Positions 10,803 through 22,970 of a DNA stretch of 64,000 nucleotides are shown piece after piece (positions within the stretch are counted from its first letter, which is position 1; the number at the start of each line of letters is the position of its first letter). A program made the position numbers and the translations under genes. Origin of the DNA: Xanthoparmelia taractica (lineage: Eukaryota > Ascomycota > Lecanoromycetes > Lecanorales > Parmeliaceae); contig MU853194.1 of NCBI GenBank assembly GCA_033085395.1, positions 68,749 to 132,748 on the forward strand. Reading direction: 5' to 3'. The notes under the pieces are model-generated. The model did not search any database. It had not been told where the DNA came from and saw only the letters and a program-made list of their open reading frames with translations.

Positions 10803-13486
10803 CTAGATCAGGTCCTTAATGCTCATTCGATTGGACGGACTCATGGAAGTTGGCGATGACGCCAGAGGCAGTAACATCGTGGATGGCCGTAGTGGCGGGT
10901 CCCTAACAGCAACATGTTGGCGCTCTTGTTCCTTCTGGCGGAACAATGTTTCCATGGTCCTTAGGACGTGGTCCCACCCATTCCAGTCGGATTCATTTGT
11001 TTGAGGCCTGGCTGGTGTAAGACTTTGGATTTTCATTCTTTTTTCATCTGTTTCACCTGAAACTTGCAACGGTCTGCCCAAGTGGACGCCAGCTTGACTT
11101 TCTTGCCATATCCATGAACTCTCGAAGCTGCCTTGAAGATCCCCAGATACATATGCTATCATCTCCTCATCCGTGTCAAGCTGGGCTCCCTGATCCATCT
11201 TAGAGATCATCTCGTGAAGGAAGAAGGCAAGATATCGGCCACAGTGAACATTTACTGGACGCGAATTGTCCAATATGGCGCTCGCTCGAGCACATGAAAG
11301 CGCGTCCTGGAAATCGAAGCGAAAACACAGGAATAGTGTGCAGCGCCAGAGGTGTGTACAAAAGAACGCACTGCTTGCTGAAATCATGCGGCTTTCCCAA
11401 GTTTCATTATGCTCTGCTTCACGTGATCGACGCTCCCCAGATGGCTGCATGCAGCGGCGAAGAAATCCGGCAGTATCTTTTGCAACAAGAACGCAATGAT
11501 CAATTGCCGCGGACCTTTCGACGGAGTCGCAGATAGGCCTCAAATTATGTCGATGGAGCATGAGCCGAGCATTTTGTAGGTATATAATGGGTGGAAGCTC
11601 CGTTGGATCGATGTAGCTATGGGCTTGGCCCTGGTGTTGCGCAGGAAATTTATTGACGCATTGGTTGAAATGTGAATCATAGGCTTGCAAAGCAGCTTTA
11701 GACAAACGATCACTCTTAAGAATCCGTAAAAGCCTAGCGATTCCGCCGATAACTTGTATCATAGGGAGAAGGTACGAGGTTGACTGCTCTGAACTCGGGG
11801 AGGAGGCCCAGGGGATTCCCGGCTCCATATACTGGTCATCAACAGGACTTGGCATGCCAACATTGCAGTCTTCCTCTTTGGTCAAGGCAGGTCGGCCCAA
11901 TTCCAGCGACAGCAAGCTATTTGAGTCAGATTCAATAGCTATATCAAGAGATCATAGCACTCACCAGTCGCAGGCATACACACACCACCAGACTCGTCGG
12001 CGCATCTCCTTTTCGACAGCAGGCCAAGTTCCAGCTTCGCAGTGCAGGCCAATATCGAAAGAAATCCGCACGGCAAAACCAATCCAGGTCCAACCGGCAG
12101 ATTTGAGATTCATCTCGATGAGGAATATGCTGGTCAAAAGCGCAACGCGTGCATGATCAAGGGTAAGATCTTCGGTCCACATATCTATGAGAGACTTGGA
12201 TATTTCCAAGTACTTCTGGCCATCATGCCAAGAGCGATGCAGGGTTCCACAGGCAAAGACGGCAAATAAAAGAGCACTCCATATTCGCGGGACACCCTGT
12301 AGCGAGCCATCTTTGTAGGCATTGTCGTAACGCTCTCCGAACGAAGGCCAGTGGACCAGAGGCAACGTTGGATGAAACGTGACTCGGTATTGGTCCACGA
12401 GAGTGTCTGCCACATTCTTTGGAGGAAGTCCAGGAAGCGAAGAAGAGAACGGACCTGGCGAGGAAGTCTCTTGATGCGGATATGGTGGCTTGAAGATGCC
12501 CCTACCATGTTGCTGCATAGTGGAACCTATCCTGGATAAATCATGTGGAGCCATTGTCCTCCGCCTTTTGGGCCTCCTTTCTTTGTTCGTTTCTTCGTAT
12601 CTGGAAAATTGCTCAGCTGCATACCGAGGAAAATATGTCGTCTCTGGTCCTGGAAGATGAGACATATTGTGAAGGTTTGAAGGCTCCGGGCCTGGGAGAT
12701 GCTCAAGCCGGTGGGTTTGGGGAAGAGAGTCCAAAGCAGAGACATCTTGGACCGGACTCCCACCTTCCGCGGACTCCAGGAGCGAGCGAAGGTGATTCAC
12801 TTGTGACTTTGCATGAGCTAATTCCTTTTGAAGGTCCTGATTGTGTCTGATACGGGTGGGTCAGAATGACACAATTGCGATACATATGCAGGACACTGAC
12901 CTGATATTGGACATACGCCTGTTAGTCTCTTTAGTGAACTGGCATTTGACGTTCCTACTAGTACATTCTGTACAGCTCGTACTTTCAGTGGCGTCGCACT
13001 GTAGATATTAGTGCTCAGAAACAAAGCAGAGAGGGTTGTGCTGACCTTGACTTTGCGCTCACGACATGCATCACAACTTGGATCCTTTCTCCGCTGTCGG
13101 TAAGCACGTTTCTGTCCTTGCAGACCAGCAGTCGTTGCGTTGGAGTCCGGATACATGTTTGGTACAAGAGACCCATGGGGCGGATGGCCAATCTCGGCAT
13201 ATCCAGGTAACGACACCCCCGGCGGTGTCATTATAGAATGATAGGACTGAACGTAGCCAGTAGACCTGGCCACAGCTCCTACTGCTAGGGACATATGCTG
13301 AGAATGTAGCGGTCCAGGTCCACTCGAGGGTCTACTATTGGGACCAGAATTGGATAAGCCAGTGCCTGGTGAGAGAGGGCTCTGAAGAGGAGTTACGCCG
13401 GAAGAAGCCGACGATACGGTGTGTATAGTGGCCTGTGGATACAAGGGCGGTAGCCGTTGAGCCGTATTTGGGACCTGGTCGGCCAT
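10803..13486 (-). CDS. Zn(II)2Cys6 transcription factor with fungal_trans domain
   Basis: Exons 13486-13046, 12998-12901, 12846-11965 and 11916-10803 with short introns (47, 54 and 48 bp) give 844 residues. A Ser/Pro-rich N-terminus precedes the binuclear zinc cluster at about residues 138-168. The cluster follows C-x2-C-x6-C-x7-C-x2-C-x6-C and is completed only when the first intron is removed, because the donor falls just before the third cysteine. A predicted coiled linker (DLQKEL, then HLRSLL) follows. The middle homology region contains HPTLPLVHWPSF and RRRVWWCVYACD, typical of PF04082. This is a nuclear DNA-binding regulator; the target genes cannot be read from the sequence. It is not an obvious XlnR orthologue, whose cluster differs. 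Confidence 0.9.
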
Positions 13487-14119
13487 ATTGAACCTCCGGG
13501 ACGAAGGAATACCTCCACGTACAAACTCTTAGGGACACAGAGAGTTGCTCAGAGCGGCCATGGACGATTCCAAGGGGTGGAATATACATTAACAGGCGCA
13601 GAGTTATTTATGCGAAGGAGCATAGAGAGTACGTATGCGGGCCTCAGTCGTCCTGGCCAGCTTCTCGGCCGACTACTTTAAATCCGCGCCGGCGCCATTG
13701 ACGGGGATGAGCTCAAGGTACCCGTACCAGACCAGGAATGAGGAACCCCACAGGAGTCTTGGATAATTTATGTGAGTCAGTTCCGGGAATCATCTGTGGG
13801 CTCTTGCTTTGCCAAAATGGAAAGAATACAGGGTAGGTTTCGGACGTTTGACTCCCAAATCTATTTGCCACTTTCAGTCATTGGCTCCCGCAAGAATTAA
13901 GACGGGTATGCAGGGCCAGTCCAGGATTGGCGGAGCTTTCATGCATGCAATGGAGGGCTCCAATTCCTATTTGTCGGCACCCATCGACTCTGTCGGTTAT
14001 CGGAAAGTATTCCTGACTCGAGAAAAGGGACAACAGCCGCAGGATGGCAAAGTCCGAGCGTTGGCGTATAGGCCGGTGGTAGGTGAGTAAAGCAATTCCA
14101 GTTTGTTGAGAGAGTGAGT

Positions 14120-14155
<36 letters not shown>

Positions 14156-16546
14156 TGTCGAGAGTGGTTTACCTTTGGGTGCGGTCTGAATGAATTGAAG
14201 GCAACGTCGTAGACAAAGAAGAGAAAATTTGATATGTCATGTTGGATCAGCGAAGTACCAGCAACTTGGGGAAAAGAACGGGTTTAAGTCAGGTTCAGGA
14301 GGTATTGTTTTTGAACGGCGATGGGAGAGTGATTGATGTGTCTGCCCAAGATCTACATGAATGCCAGTCAGTATGAGGAAGTTAAAGATGGCGGCAGAGG
14401 TGTGAAAGGGCATGCCGAGACGAAGCCGAAAATGGCGTTCTCTCCCTTTTGGCTGGAGGAATAAAAAGAAAGCGAGGATCGACATGGAGCCTGGAGGTGA
14501 TGTTCGTCAGTCCAAGTCCCCGCGGCTCGCTCGCTACTAATCAATCTCTTCCCAGAGTGCAAGCAACAAGCTTTTTTGGGTTGAATTAGCTGCAAAAGGG
14601 ATAGATAGGTAAAGCGCCGTAAGGTACTTCTAGGTAAGGTAGGTACGAAGTAATAATAATCAATCCCGATAATGATCATGCCAGTGACATTGATTGTTCT
14701 TGTTCTGTTCTTGCCGGCCAGGGATATTGGAAAGGGAAAAGGGGACCAAGGTCAATCATCTACTTTAGGAGCGTCAAAAATAATTAGAAGTAGGTACCTT
14801 CATCCACCGACCCTAACTACCTTACGTTGATGATGATGGTAAAAATAGGGAGGCAAAAATCTGGGTGAATAATTAATCACAACAAGCATGAACGCCTTGG
14901 GGGAACTTTGGCCTGATAGCTCTCCTAATGGGCCAACTTTGTTTACTCCGTATTGCCGAAGCGAGATCTCGTTCGCGCGATCTGCGCTCGATCGACCTTG
15001 TGCCTTGATGGATCGTCAACCGCTAACGCTTCAAGCCGAACAGACCCCAAAAAGACGTCAACTTCCCTCATGATAAAGTACGATTATCACCGATCTGACC
15101 TGCCTTAGTCAAGGCCAGCCCAGGTCATATCAAATTGCTCATGCGGGCAATTGTCATGACATGGCGCCATCCCCGTTCTCTCGCATCATACCTGCCCTCA
15201 TCTTCCGAGCCTGCAGATGGATACTTAACTTAGGTAGATAAATACGTCTGGCGATCTTCCTTCTGGCTGACAGTACCTATCTTCACGACCCAGAACAAGC
15301 CACAATCCGAGTAAGGCATCCGCGACATATAATTGCCCATGGTCTGGACCAAAACCTCGGGTTGCAGATCTGCAGACTGCAGCACCATTCAAGCACCCGG
15401 GGGATTGCACGTCCTGCATATAACGATGAAACAGCAAATCGTTGACTCTTGGAGGTATTCTCGTTGTCGTAGTCTCTTCACGTCATCACCTGAGGTTGAC
15501 TTCAAAAAGCCAGACATGACCTAGCAGTTTGTCGCGTTATGTCTGGCTCCTTACACAACCACCGTTGTCCCCAGCCCAACTAGAATTACGCCAATTCGAC
15601 TTTCGACGGCTCAATCATTTTTTAGCTGCTTCGTGGTTGATCAGCTATCGATCCAGCAACAAGAAACGGGGCTGCCTATTAAGGGCCCGATGGGGTATGA
15701 CCGGATGACCGCCTCTGGGGAAGCGCAGCTATGATCCCCCAGAACCAAGCTATATTCCCGGCACTTTTGCAAGTGGCCTCGGCTGTCGGGAAGCACTGTC
15801 AAAGGCAGAGCCGCGCTTGGTGGCTGATCCGGGATCCCGAGGCTGCAGGCACATCTGGACCTCTTCGCCCCTATCAATCTTTTTAAATTATGTTCACCAT
15901 GCTGTATCAATTAAGACTGGATGTACGGAGGCTGGCAAAAATTAGTCCTGGGCGCCAAGACTCCTGCGCCACGCCCCCCCGGAAGGTTACCTAAGGTAAA
16001 CAATGCGCTGATATCTAATTTGGAACTGCGCCTATAGAGGGTTTACTTTAGGGGTCAACGCCTCCGTTAGGCCCTATAGACGTACGGTCATGTACTTGGG
16101 GCCATCGTTTCCAAAGGAGGGCTAGGGCTGATGCTAGCGCTGTCGTATGCGTCCTCGGTCTCTCCATACTTCTACGAAGTACGAAGTACTGTTACGACGG
16201 CTGTCAAATCGTTAATGAAGGTCCGTACCTTAGGCAACACAATACGTAGTCGCTGCAGAACCCGGATTTTTTTTTTACGAGGCTTTTCCCAAGATTCTTT
16301 CGGGAGCAGCTGACTCAGCCAATGGACATGAGGACCAATATTTCCAAAAATACCAGCCAAGTCTGACTTCGCAAACGCGCGTGCATAGCGTACGTACTTC
16401 TATAATATCCCACAAAGTCATTAATTGTAAATTTATGACTGGTATTAACGCAGTGAAACAAGCTGGTGGTCAGCCCTCCCTTGCCAACATTTCCTGAAGA
16501 GCTGTTCCAAACCCCTGGTCTTTCCTCTCCCGTTCGACCTTCCACC
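13487..16546. other. 3 kb gene-poor interval
   Basis: No gene is supported here. The first few hundred bases are the promoter of the regulator ending at 13486 and the last few hundred are the promoter of adenine deaminase. It holds an AG-dinucleotide tract near 14107-14154, a T tract near 16267, and one perfect copy of the GTACGAAGTAC dyad at 16179-16189. Open frames are short and lack homology. Confidence 0.6.
14107..14154 (+). repeat. AG-dinucleotide microsatellite
   Basis: A nearly pure purine tract of GA units, about 48 bases with a few interruptions, lies roughly 620 bp upstream of the Zn2Cys6 regulator start. Confidence 0.9.
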
Positions 16547-17599
16547 ATGTGCAAATCCAACCTGCACCCCTTCCTCGCCGCTCTCCCCAAGGTGGAGCAT
16601 CACATGCACCTCGAAGGTGCCCTTTCCCCAAGCCTCCTCTTCACGCTCGCAGCTCGCAATTCTATCACGATCCCTACCAGCGACGCAGCCTTTGCATCTC
16701 CTACTGCCCTTCTTGAACGATATACACGTTTTACTTCGCTTGACGACTTCCTCCATTACTATTTTATTGGGATGAAATGTCTCATAACGGAACAAGACTT
16801 TGAGCAGCTAGCCTGGGAATATTTCCTGAAAGCCAAAAGTGATGGCGTGATACATGCGGAGGTATTCTTTGATCCGCAAGCGCACACTGGGAGGGGTGTC
16901 GCATACGAGACTGTCGTCAAAGGATTCACCATGGCATGCCAGCGTGCAGAACAAGAGCTTGAGCTAAGCACGAAGCTCATACTCTGTTTACTAAGACACC
17001 TACCTTTGGAAGACTCGAAAACGACGTATGACCAGGCAAAGCTGGACTTGGAGACTGGGCTCTTGGCTGGCTTGGGTTTAGATTCGAGCGAGAAAGGATT
17101 TCCTCCAAGAGCTTGGAAGGAAATATTCGGGACGGCGAAGACGAAAGGAATACGAAGAACCGCCCATGCTGGAGAGGAGGGACCAGTCGAGTATATCAGA
17201 GAGGCGTTGAGTGAGCTCGATGTTGAAAGGATTGACCATGGGATACGATTGGCCGAGGACGAAGACTTGATGCGAGAGGTTGCGGACAAGAAGATTCTCG
17301 TCACAATGTGTCCATTGTCGAATGTCAGATTACGATGCGTGAAACATATAAAGGAGCTGCCGATTAGGAAGTTCTTGGATAGTGGGGTCTCGTTCTCGAT
17401 CAATAGCGATGATCCGGCGTATTTTGGTGGCTATATACTGGACAATTACTGCGCGGTACAGGAGGCATTTCGGCTCGAACCAAGGGAGTGGGAGAGTATC
17501 ACAAAGGCGGCGGTGGAAGGCAGTTGGTGTAACTATAGCAGGAAACATTCTCTCTTGGAGCTGCTGAATGAGACTATGGTGCGGTTCGGCCATGGCTGA
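16547..17599 (+). CDS. AAH1: Adenine deaminase, AAH1 type
   Basis: Single exon, 350 residues from the ATG at 16547. An in-frame ATG exists at 16466, but 16547 sits in a better context (ACCATG) and matches the conserved MCKSNLHPFLAALPK opening. The adenosine/adenine deaminase fold motifs are all present: metal-binding H-M-H in EHHMHLEG at residues 19-21, HAGEE with the catalytic Glu, RIDHG, and NSDDPAYF near the C-terminus with the last metal ligand. Lack of the extra N-terminal region of animal ADAs, and the HLEGALSP signature, point to fungal adenine deaminase, which converts adenine to hypoxanthine in purine salvage. The enzyme is presumably cytosolic. Confidence 0.92.
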   Translation: MCKSNLHPFLAALPKVEHHMHLEGALSPSLLFTLAARNSITIPTSDAAFASPTALLERYTRFTSLDDFLHYYFIGMKCLITEQDFEQLAWEYFLKAKSDGVIHAEVFFDPQAHTGRGVAYETVVKGFTMACQRAEQELELSTKLILCLLRHLPLEDSKTTYDQAKLDLETGLLAGLGLDSSEKGFPPRAWKEIFGTAKTKGIRRTAHAGEEGPVEYIREALSELDVERIDHGIRLAEDEDLMREVADKKILVTMCPLSNVRLRCVKHIKELPIRKFLDSGVSFSINSDDPAYFGGYILDNYCAVQEAFRLEPREWESITKAAVEGSWCNYSRKHSLLELLNETMVRFGHG

Positions 17600-18418
17600 C
17601 TTTCAGATAAAATGTGTACAGAAGACAAGGATCCATCAAACAAAAAGTTCACGTTAAAAACAACACGCCTGACAAGCAGTTGGTTCGGGCAACGCCACTC
17701 CGAAGTTTGAGGGGCCTTTACTCACTCATCTGGCATTGCAGCTTGTCTACAGAAAGTGCCTCAATCCGTGCTCCTCGTTCTCGTTTAAGGATACGAAGTT
17801 GGTTATCCGCACCTTTTCAGCAAGACTACTGAAAGGACAAGGAAGCAGAAACAACGGATTTGTGGTAGAAGTCTCACTGTACATGGCTTGCCATCCCGGT
17901 CCACTATTGCCGAGACTCGTTGATGTGCAACTTGTAGCCCGTAGGTACCTTGCCGAGCTGAAGTCTTTAGTGAACAATCGAAATGTATTTCTCCACATAT
18001 CATGAACTCGTTGCACCTTGGTCTTAATCTGATTGGTTCGCTTCTGCATAAGACTCTAGCGTTAAGATGGGGCTCTTGATATTACAGAGGTACAAGACTG
18101 TTGTGATGCCGACCAAGCCTAAATCGGACCTGTGCATGATCACATGCACTACGGACTTATTTCAAACTTTGTAGCAAGCAACACAGGTAACTTGCCCACG
18201 TTAGTGTCAATTCTCTCAACAATTGCTTTGACTTCAAATCTTTGAGAGCTGATGATGCTTGAGCCTTCCTGTGCGGAATATGGCGTGACTCGATCGGTGC
18301 AGTGGAGATCCGTCGTACACACTGCATTGATAATCCTACAGCTTGAACCTCACACATTATTTCCCTAGCTTTTTCGCTTACAGGTTACTCCCAATTTGGG
18401 CTGGGCTTTCAAGATACC
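17600..18418. other. Spacer between AAH1 and the CCCH gene
   Basis: About 820 bases that hold the 3' flank of adenine deaminase and the promoter of the zinc-finger gene. No coding frame or repeat is supported. Confidence 0.55.
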
Positions 18419-19875
18419 ATGGCTTCCCAAGATAAGGGCTCGTCAACTGGGGATTATCGCCAGCACTTGATCTACTTCAAAGACAAGGATGCCGAGAGAA
18501 ATGGTATGATCGATGTGGGTCAATAATACCTAGCTGCGCTGTTTGCAATAGCTTGCTAATTCTCACGGTAGGAAATTATCGAGAAGCTGGAGCAAGTACA
18601 AGTAGAATTTCGACAAGTATCACTGGACTTAGAAAGCGAACGAGGCCAACGGAGACTACTTCAGACCCGTGTGGAAGACCTACGAGCTTTGACTGTGAGT
18701 CAATGTGATACAATCAAAGGGCATCTACCTAGCTAACAGAGAATCCATCTAGAGTCGCCGAGAATTCATCTTGGTATTGATTGATGGTGATGCAGATGAC
18801 TACATAGTACATTTCTCCTTTCAATCCCAATGCTCCTGCAAAAGATGAACCTGATTCACTGAATCTCCCTAGTTTCACGAGAGATTTTTGAGCAGGAACG
18901 AAATAGGCGGACGAGACGCCGCGGACGAAGTACACTCTAAAATCAAAGACTATGCAAAGAACCTCAAGCTTGATGCCGAAAACACCGACATTACAGTCCG
19001 AGCATATGCAGATTTGAAGAGCCTTAGGTCAGCTTGTGTGAGGAACGGAAAGATGAGAGAAAGCTCCAGCATGAGTTTATTTACTCATGGGTTCAATCAG
19101 CGCCAGGCATTGTTCGACTTCGTCGACGTGGGTCTAGGCAAGGAGGCGGCTGACAACAAAGTTCGAGGTATGCTCATTCTGTAGAAATCTATCCAATTCC
19201 GCCGTCATCTAATCAAAAGTGGGCAGAGTGTCTCAACTTCTTTATCGGGATCTGGCAATGCAAGCATATTATCCTCTTGCTTGTCATGACTCTGGCTACG
19301 CATCCTTTTTGGGAAAGTTTGCGGGCAATGTTTCAATCCGAGATCGCATCACGCTCCTTCACGGCGGAGCCATTCATCCCAGGATTGCTGAATTAGGTTT
19401 CACTAAGACTCTGCAGCTTCCTTCTGTCTTCGTGCCGCACAAGACATCCGCTGGCCCCAATGTTCTCGGCAATGCTAGAGTTTCCGCAAGTCCGATTTTG
19501 CCCTCTGTATCGGTTGCAGCGTCTTTAGTCAAGGACCTTGTCAATCCTGCGGCGCTGACCGATAGGCTTGGTCCTGTCCTTCGCGATGACACTGGAAAGC
19601 TGGTAGATAGATTGCTAGGGGTTGATCCAAATACCCCGTACATGAATTTCTTACGCCAAGCCAACATGTGCGCCTGGTATTACTTGCGAGGCAAGTGTGA
19701 TGGCTGTGATAGAAATCATGTCCCTCCTCCTCTCAAAGCTAGAGAATTCGATTGTCTATGGTACATTGCGCGCCATGGGTTATGCTTCAAGGTTCGCAAG
19801 GGCAAGGATTGTGACGATCCGAAGTGTATCTACGGACATGAAGATGGTCATCCGATAGGCTCGGTGACCAGCTGA
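18419..19875 (+). CDS. Tandem CCCH zinc-finger protein with DUF7923-like domain; probable frameshift
   Basis: Exons 18419-18514, 18572-18694, 18753-18806, 18873-19167 and about 19229-19875. A coiled N-terminus is followed by REFILVLIDGD, the opening of the fungal DUF7923-type (possibly NYN/PIN-like) domain, and the protein ends with two zinc fingers: a C-x8-C-x2-C-x3-H unit and a second C-x8-C-x4-C-x3-H unit. The acidic IDGD and the CHDSGY motif resemble nuclease-like folds, but that is inference. The fourth intron has two acceptors. The first (CAG ending 19226) yields a QCKHI block typical of homologues but then shifts out of frame at about 19275. The second (AG ending 19228) keeps one frame throughout (404 residues) but replaces about 18 conserved residues. 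The first-intron donor (GTGGGT, 18515) is weak. Confidence 0.68.
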
Positions 19876-20431
19876 GACTGGTTTTTTCAAGTTCAGGTGC
19901 TTTACTGTCGAGGTTTGATCCTCGGGTGCTCGAGATGGGCCTTTCCCAATGTCCTTTGGTATGGTTGGCATTCTATAATCTAACAAGACTCATACTGTCC
20001 ATATTCTCTATCTCCATACATTAGCTATCAGCCTATGGCATTGATTCTACTCTCAGCTAGACTATGACACGAAAGCTCGGCCCAAACCCCACGGGGATCA
20101 CGCAGCAGAAGGAAAGCCTGGAAGACGACCTTGCCTCGTGGTTAGACCAGATGTCAAAACATACTCACCCTGGAGTAGAGGATCATTACCGATGTCTTAA
20201 GGGAAATCCGGCTACGAGTTGAGGTATCGGCCCGCGCCCTGCCGGCCTCGAGAGGGGTGGGTATCCACTGTATCCAAAAACCATCTTTATTCAGTTCGAT
20301 ATTTACCCATCCTTTCCTCATCCTTTCCTAATTTTTTACCGTACGAATCTGGTTTGTATCGGTTTACGTCCTGTAAATTGATTGCTTCTAAGAGTTAACA
20401 TCCCTTAAGGACATCCAATTAGAGAACAGTT
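19876..20431. other. Spacer before the NAD(P)-binding gene
   Basis: About 560 bases between two plus-strand genes: the 3' flank of the CCCH gene and the promoter of the next gene. I see no further feature. Confidence 0.55.
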
Positions 20432-21377
20432 ATGGCGCCCCGCGTTCTACTTCTGTACGTACTTTCGGAGCCCGTGTTTCCTCTCTCAAACCTGATATTG
20501 AGCCATGAGGTATGACTCGGGCATAGTCCGTCCCTAGACATGTTCTATAGCTCGCTATCCCTACCCATAAGCAATACTGACTCCGAATTCATAATATAGC
20601 GGTGGCCACGGCAAAGTATCCCAACTACTGACTCCCCTCGTCTTATCTGGTTCCTGGCAACTCACTAGTGTCATTCGAGATCCCGCCCAAGAATCCACTA
20701 TCACGTCCCTAGGCGAAAATCAACCCGGGAAGCTTGATGTCCTAATCTTAAACATCGAAGACATCAAAACACAGGCCCAAGCCCAGTCCATCATTGATTC
20801 CACGTCCCCAACGTACATTGTCTGGTCAGCAGGCGCAGGTGGGAAGGGCGGGCCAGAGCGAACGTTGGCCGTAGATCGTGACGCCTGCATTGCCTTCATC
20901 AGTGCAGCAGCTGCGACACTCAGTGTGTCCAAGTTTCTGGTCGTCTCTTACGTTGGCTCGCGTCGTTCCAAAGCTCCCTGGTGGACTGACGCAGACTGGA
21001 CTGCCACGCAGGAAGCCAATAACGGCGTGCTGAAGAATTACTTTCCTGCCAAACTCGCCGCAGATGAGTGCTTGATTTCTTTAGCGTCTCAGTGCCAATC
21101 AGGCTTTACGGGCATATCATTGAGGCCCGGCAGTTTGACAGAAGCGGAAGGCAAGGGAACAGTCGCACTTGGAAAGACTGGTGCGAGAGGAGCTGTGAGA
21201 CGAGGCGATGTCGCGAGAGTTGCCATGGCGTTGCTAGAGAATGAAAAGGTAGGAACCTGTTGGTTGGACCTATTGGAAGGCAAGGAAGAGGTCGAAGACG
21301 CCGTGGAGAGGTGTGTTGGTCAGCAAGTTGATAGTGCGGATGGTGAAAGGGTGAAGGGTATGGTGAAGGAGCAGTAG
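20432..21377 (+). CDS. Atypical NAD(P)-binding (SDR-like) protein
   Basis: A 23-nt first exon (20432-20454), a 145 bp intron and a second exon (20600-21377) give 266 residues. Splicing joins MAPRVLLL to GGHGKVSQLL, producing the glycine-rich dinucleotide-binding loop G-G-x-G-x-x-S right at the N-terminus, as in atypical short-chain dehydrogenases and NAD(P)H-binding proteins of the YwnB/HSCARG type. Later blocks (YIVWSAGAGG, FLVVSYVGSRR, SLRPGSLT, RGDVARV) fit the same Rossmann fold. A Tyr-x3-Lys catalytic pair is not obvious, so it may be a redox sensor or scaffold rather than a dehydrogenase. The substrate is unknown. Confidence 0.82.
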
Positions 21378-21516
21378 TAGCAGCGGGAGTCCATTTATAC
21401 CGCCTTGGTATTCACAAACAAGATTAGTCATTTATCAATGTGTACCGCGTGTTATGTGTGACCAATGGGGCTTGGCACTGGCTTGGTCCGTGTAGGATGG
21501 CAGTAAAGAGGGGCAC

Positions 21517-22659
21517 CTATAATACACTATATCCTCCTCGTGAACCGCCGCCTCCTTGTATCGTGTTAACGAACCGTCGCATCCAATCTCTAAGGAGATA
21601 CGGTATGTCTCTGATGGTTTCCGAGTGCGGCACAAGATCCCAACCTCTGGCTGAGTACTTGTTATAATTGAGCCAACTGCCGAAAATGAGGTACGCTGCG
21701 ACGCCCATGAATGCACTGTGGAAGAAATTAGTTGGTCCATTCATGAGAGTCAAATGAAGTCGGCCCTTACACGATTATAAACCACGTGAAAAACCCTAAT
21801 TTCGGAATCAGCACTTCCTATCCAAGAGGCCTGGGAGGCCCCAAAACTCACCCCAATGCCCACTACTCGAGCCTGTCTTGTCATTCTTTACGTTCTCACA
21901 CCCATACTTCGTGGTCCAATCCAACCTGAGGACCTTCGTGCCTTCTTCAACATCCCAGCTGACAAGCTTCAGCTTCCCTCCATGCTCATCGTCTACCTCT
22001 TCCCCTTTCTTGTCCCCGTCTTCTGCGTCCCCGTCGTCCTCTTCATCCTTGGACACGAGCAGATTTCTTCTCCTTTCATCACTTGTACTGGTATCGCATA
22101 AGAACTCCACAATAGCTTTCTGCTTCTGATCGTCGCTATCAATTCCTCCGTGCATTTCGAGCCGAATGCCCTCTTTTTCTTTGTCAGCGTTGGACGCCGA
22201 TGATTTCAAGCGTGTCCATTTGGGATCCAGTGCTCCGCCAAAGGAATGCGAGAATTCGCCGGCTATGGGAATAGTATCGAGGATTGTGGTCACATTTTCA
22301 ACCGTGTTGTCCAGGCGCTCGATGGCACAGACTGCAGAGGAAATGTGCAAGTCAGCCTGGGTAGAGTGTTACTGAGATATTGGCCTACCTCTGGAGCCGT
22401 TAGGACAATCTTCCTCTTTTGGTACACCTTTTTGTTTCTCCAAACGCTGACATATGTCAATTGTGAAGGTTGTGTTGATGATTCCATTAGGGTGTTGCTT
22501 GATGCTGTAGAGAGAATGGGGCCCTTTTAAGGTCAAGAAATTGAATGATACACCATCGTCACGAGCATCTGAGCAATCAAGAGATATAGCTATCGCGAGA
22601 GATGGAACAAGAAGGATTACATGTGAGAGTCTGGTGCGAGGATAAGGTGATAGTCGCAT
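21517..22659 (-). CDS. ATG27: Autophagy-related protein 27
   Basis: Four exons, 22659-22389, 22331-21852, 21795-21771 and 21715-21517 (introns 57, 56 and 55 bp; exon 3 is only 25 nt), give 324 residues. The N-terminus is a hydrophobic signal peptide. The lumenal part begins LDCSDARDDGVSFNF and contains GPHSLYSI, NTTFTIDIC and PNGSRVCAIER, matching the Atg27 cysteine-rich lumenal domain. The single membrane span (WFIIVAFMGVAAYLIFGSW) forms only after the last two introns are removed. The short cytosolic tail contains GWDLVPHSETIRDIPYL and ends RGGYSVL with a tyrosine sorting-like motif. Atg27 is a type I membrane protein of Golgi, endosomes and vacuole that supports Atg9 vesicle traffic. A Ser/Glu/Asp-rich insertion interrupts the lumenal domain around residues 165-200. 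Confidence 0.9.
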
Positions 22660-22970
22660 GATGTGGATTAAGTGGCTCGAAGGCCCAATCTTACGTTGAT
22701 AAGGCGATCAAGCCAGGCTCTGATACTGCACTCTCAAATAGGTGGACTACGCACCTGACTCGTGGATTGTGTAGGTCTTTGGAGTGAAAATGGTTTGTAG
22801 CTCTAAAGGAAGTTGGTCTTCTCACCATGATCAATCATCACGCCGCCTCGGCCAAGTTAATTAGGGCTGAAAAGCCACGCTAAAGAAGCGAACACACTAT
22901 TGTTCACACAATCATTCGTACCTCAGCGAAGACAGTTCATCAGCATCATTTCTAGAGCGCACCGCCCATC
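22660..22970. promoter_or_regulatory. Divergent promoter of ATG27 and RPS18
   Basis: A 311 bp interval separates two divergently transcribed genes and so must contain both promoters. I do not identify individual factor sites with confidence. Confidence 0.55.

Noticed and set aside
13809..14090. Open frame in the 3 kb gap as a small gene
   Set aside because: No conserved motif and adjacent to a microsatellite; no supporting splice or start context.
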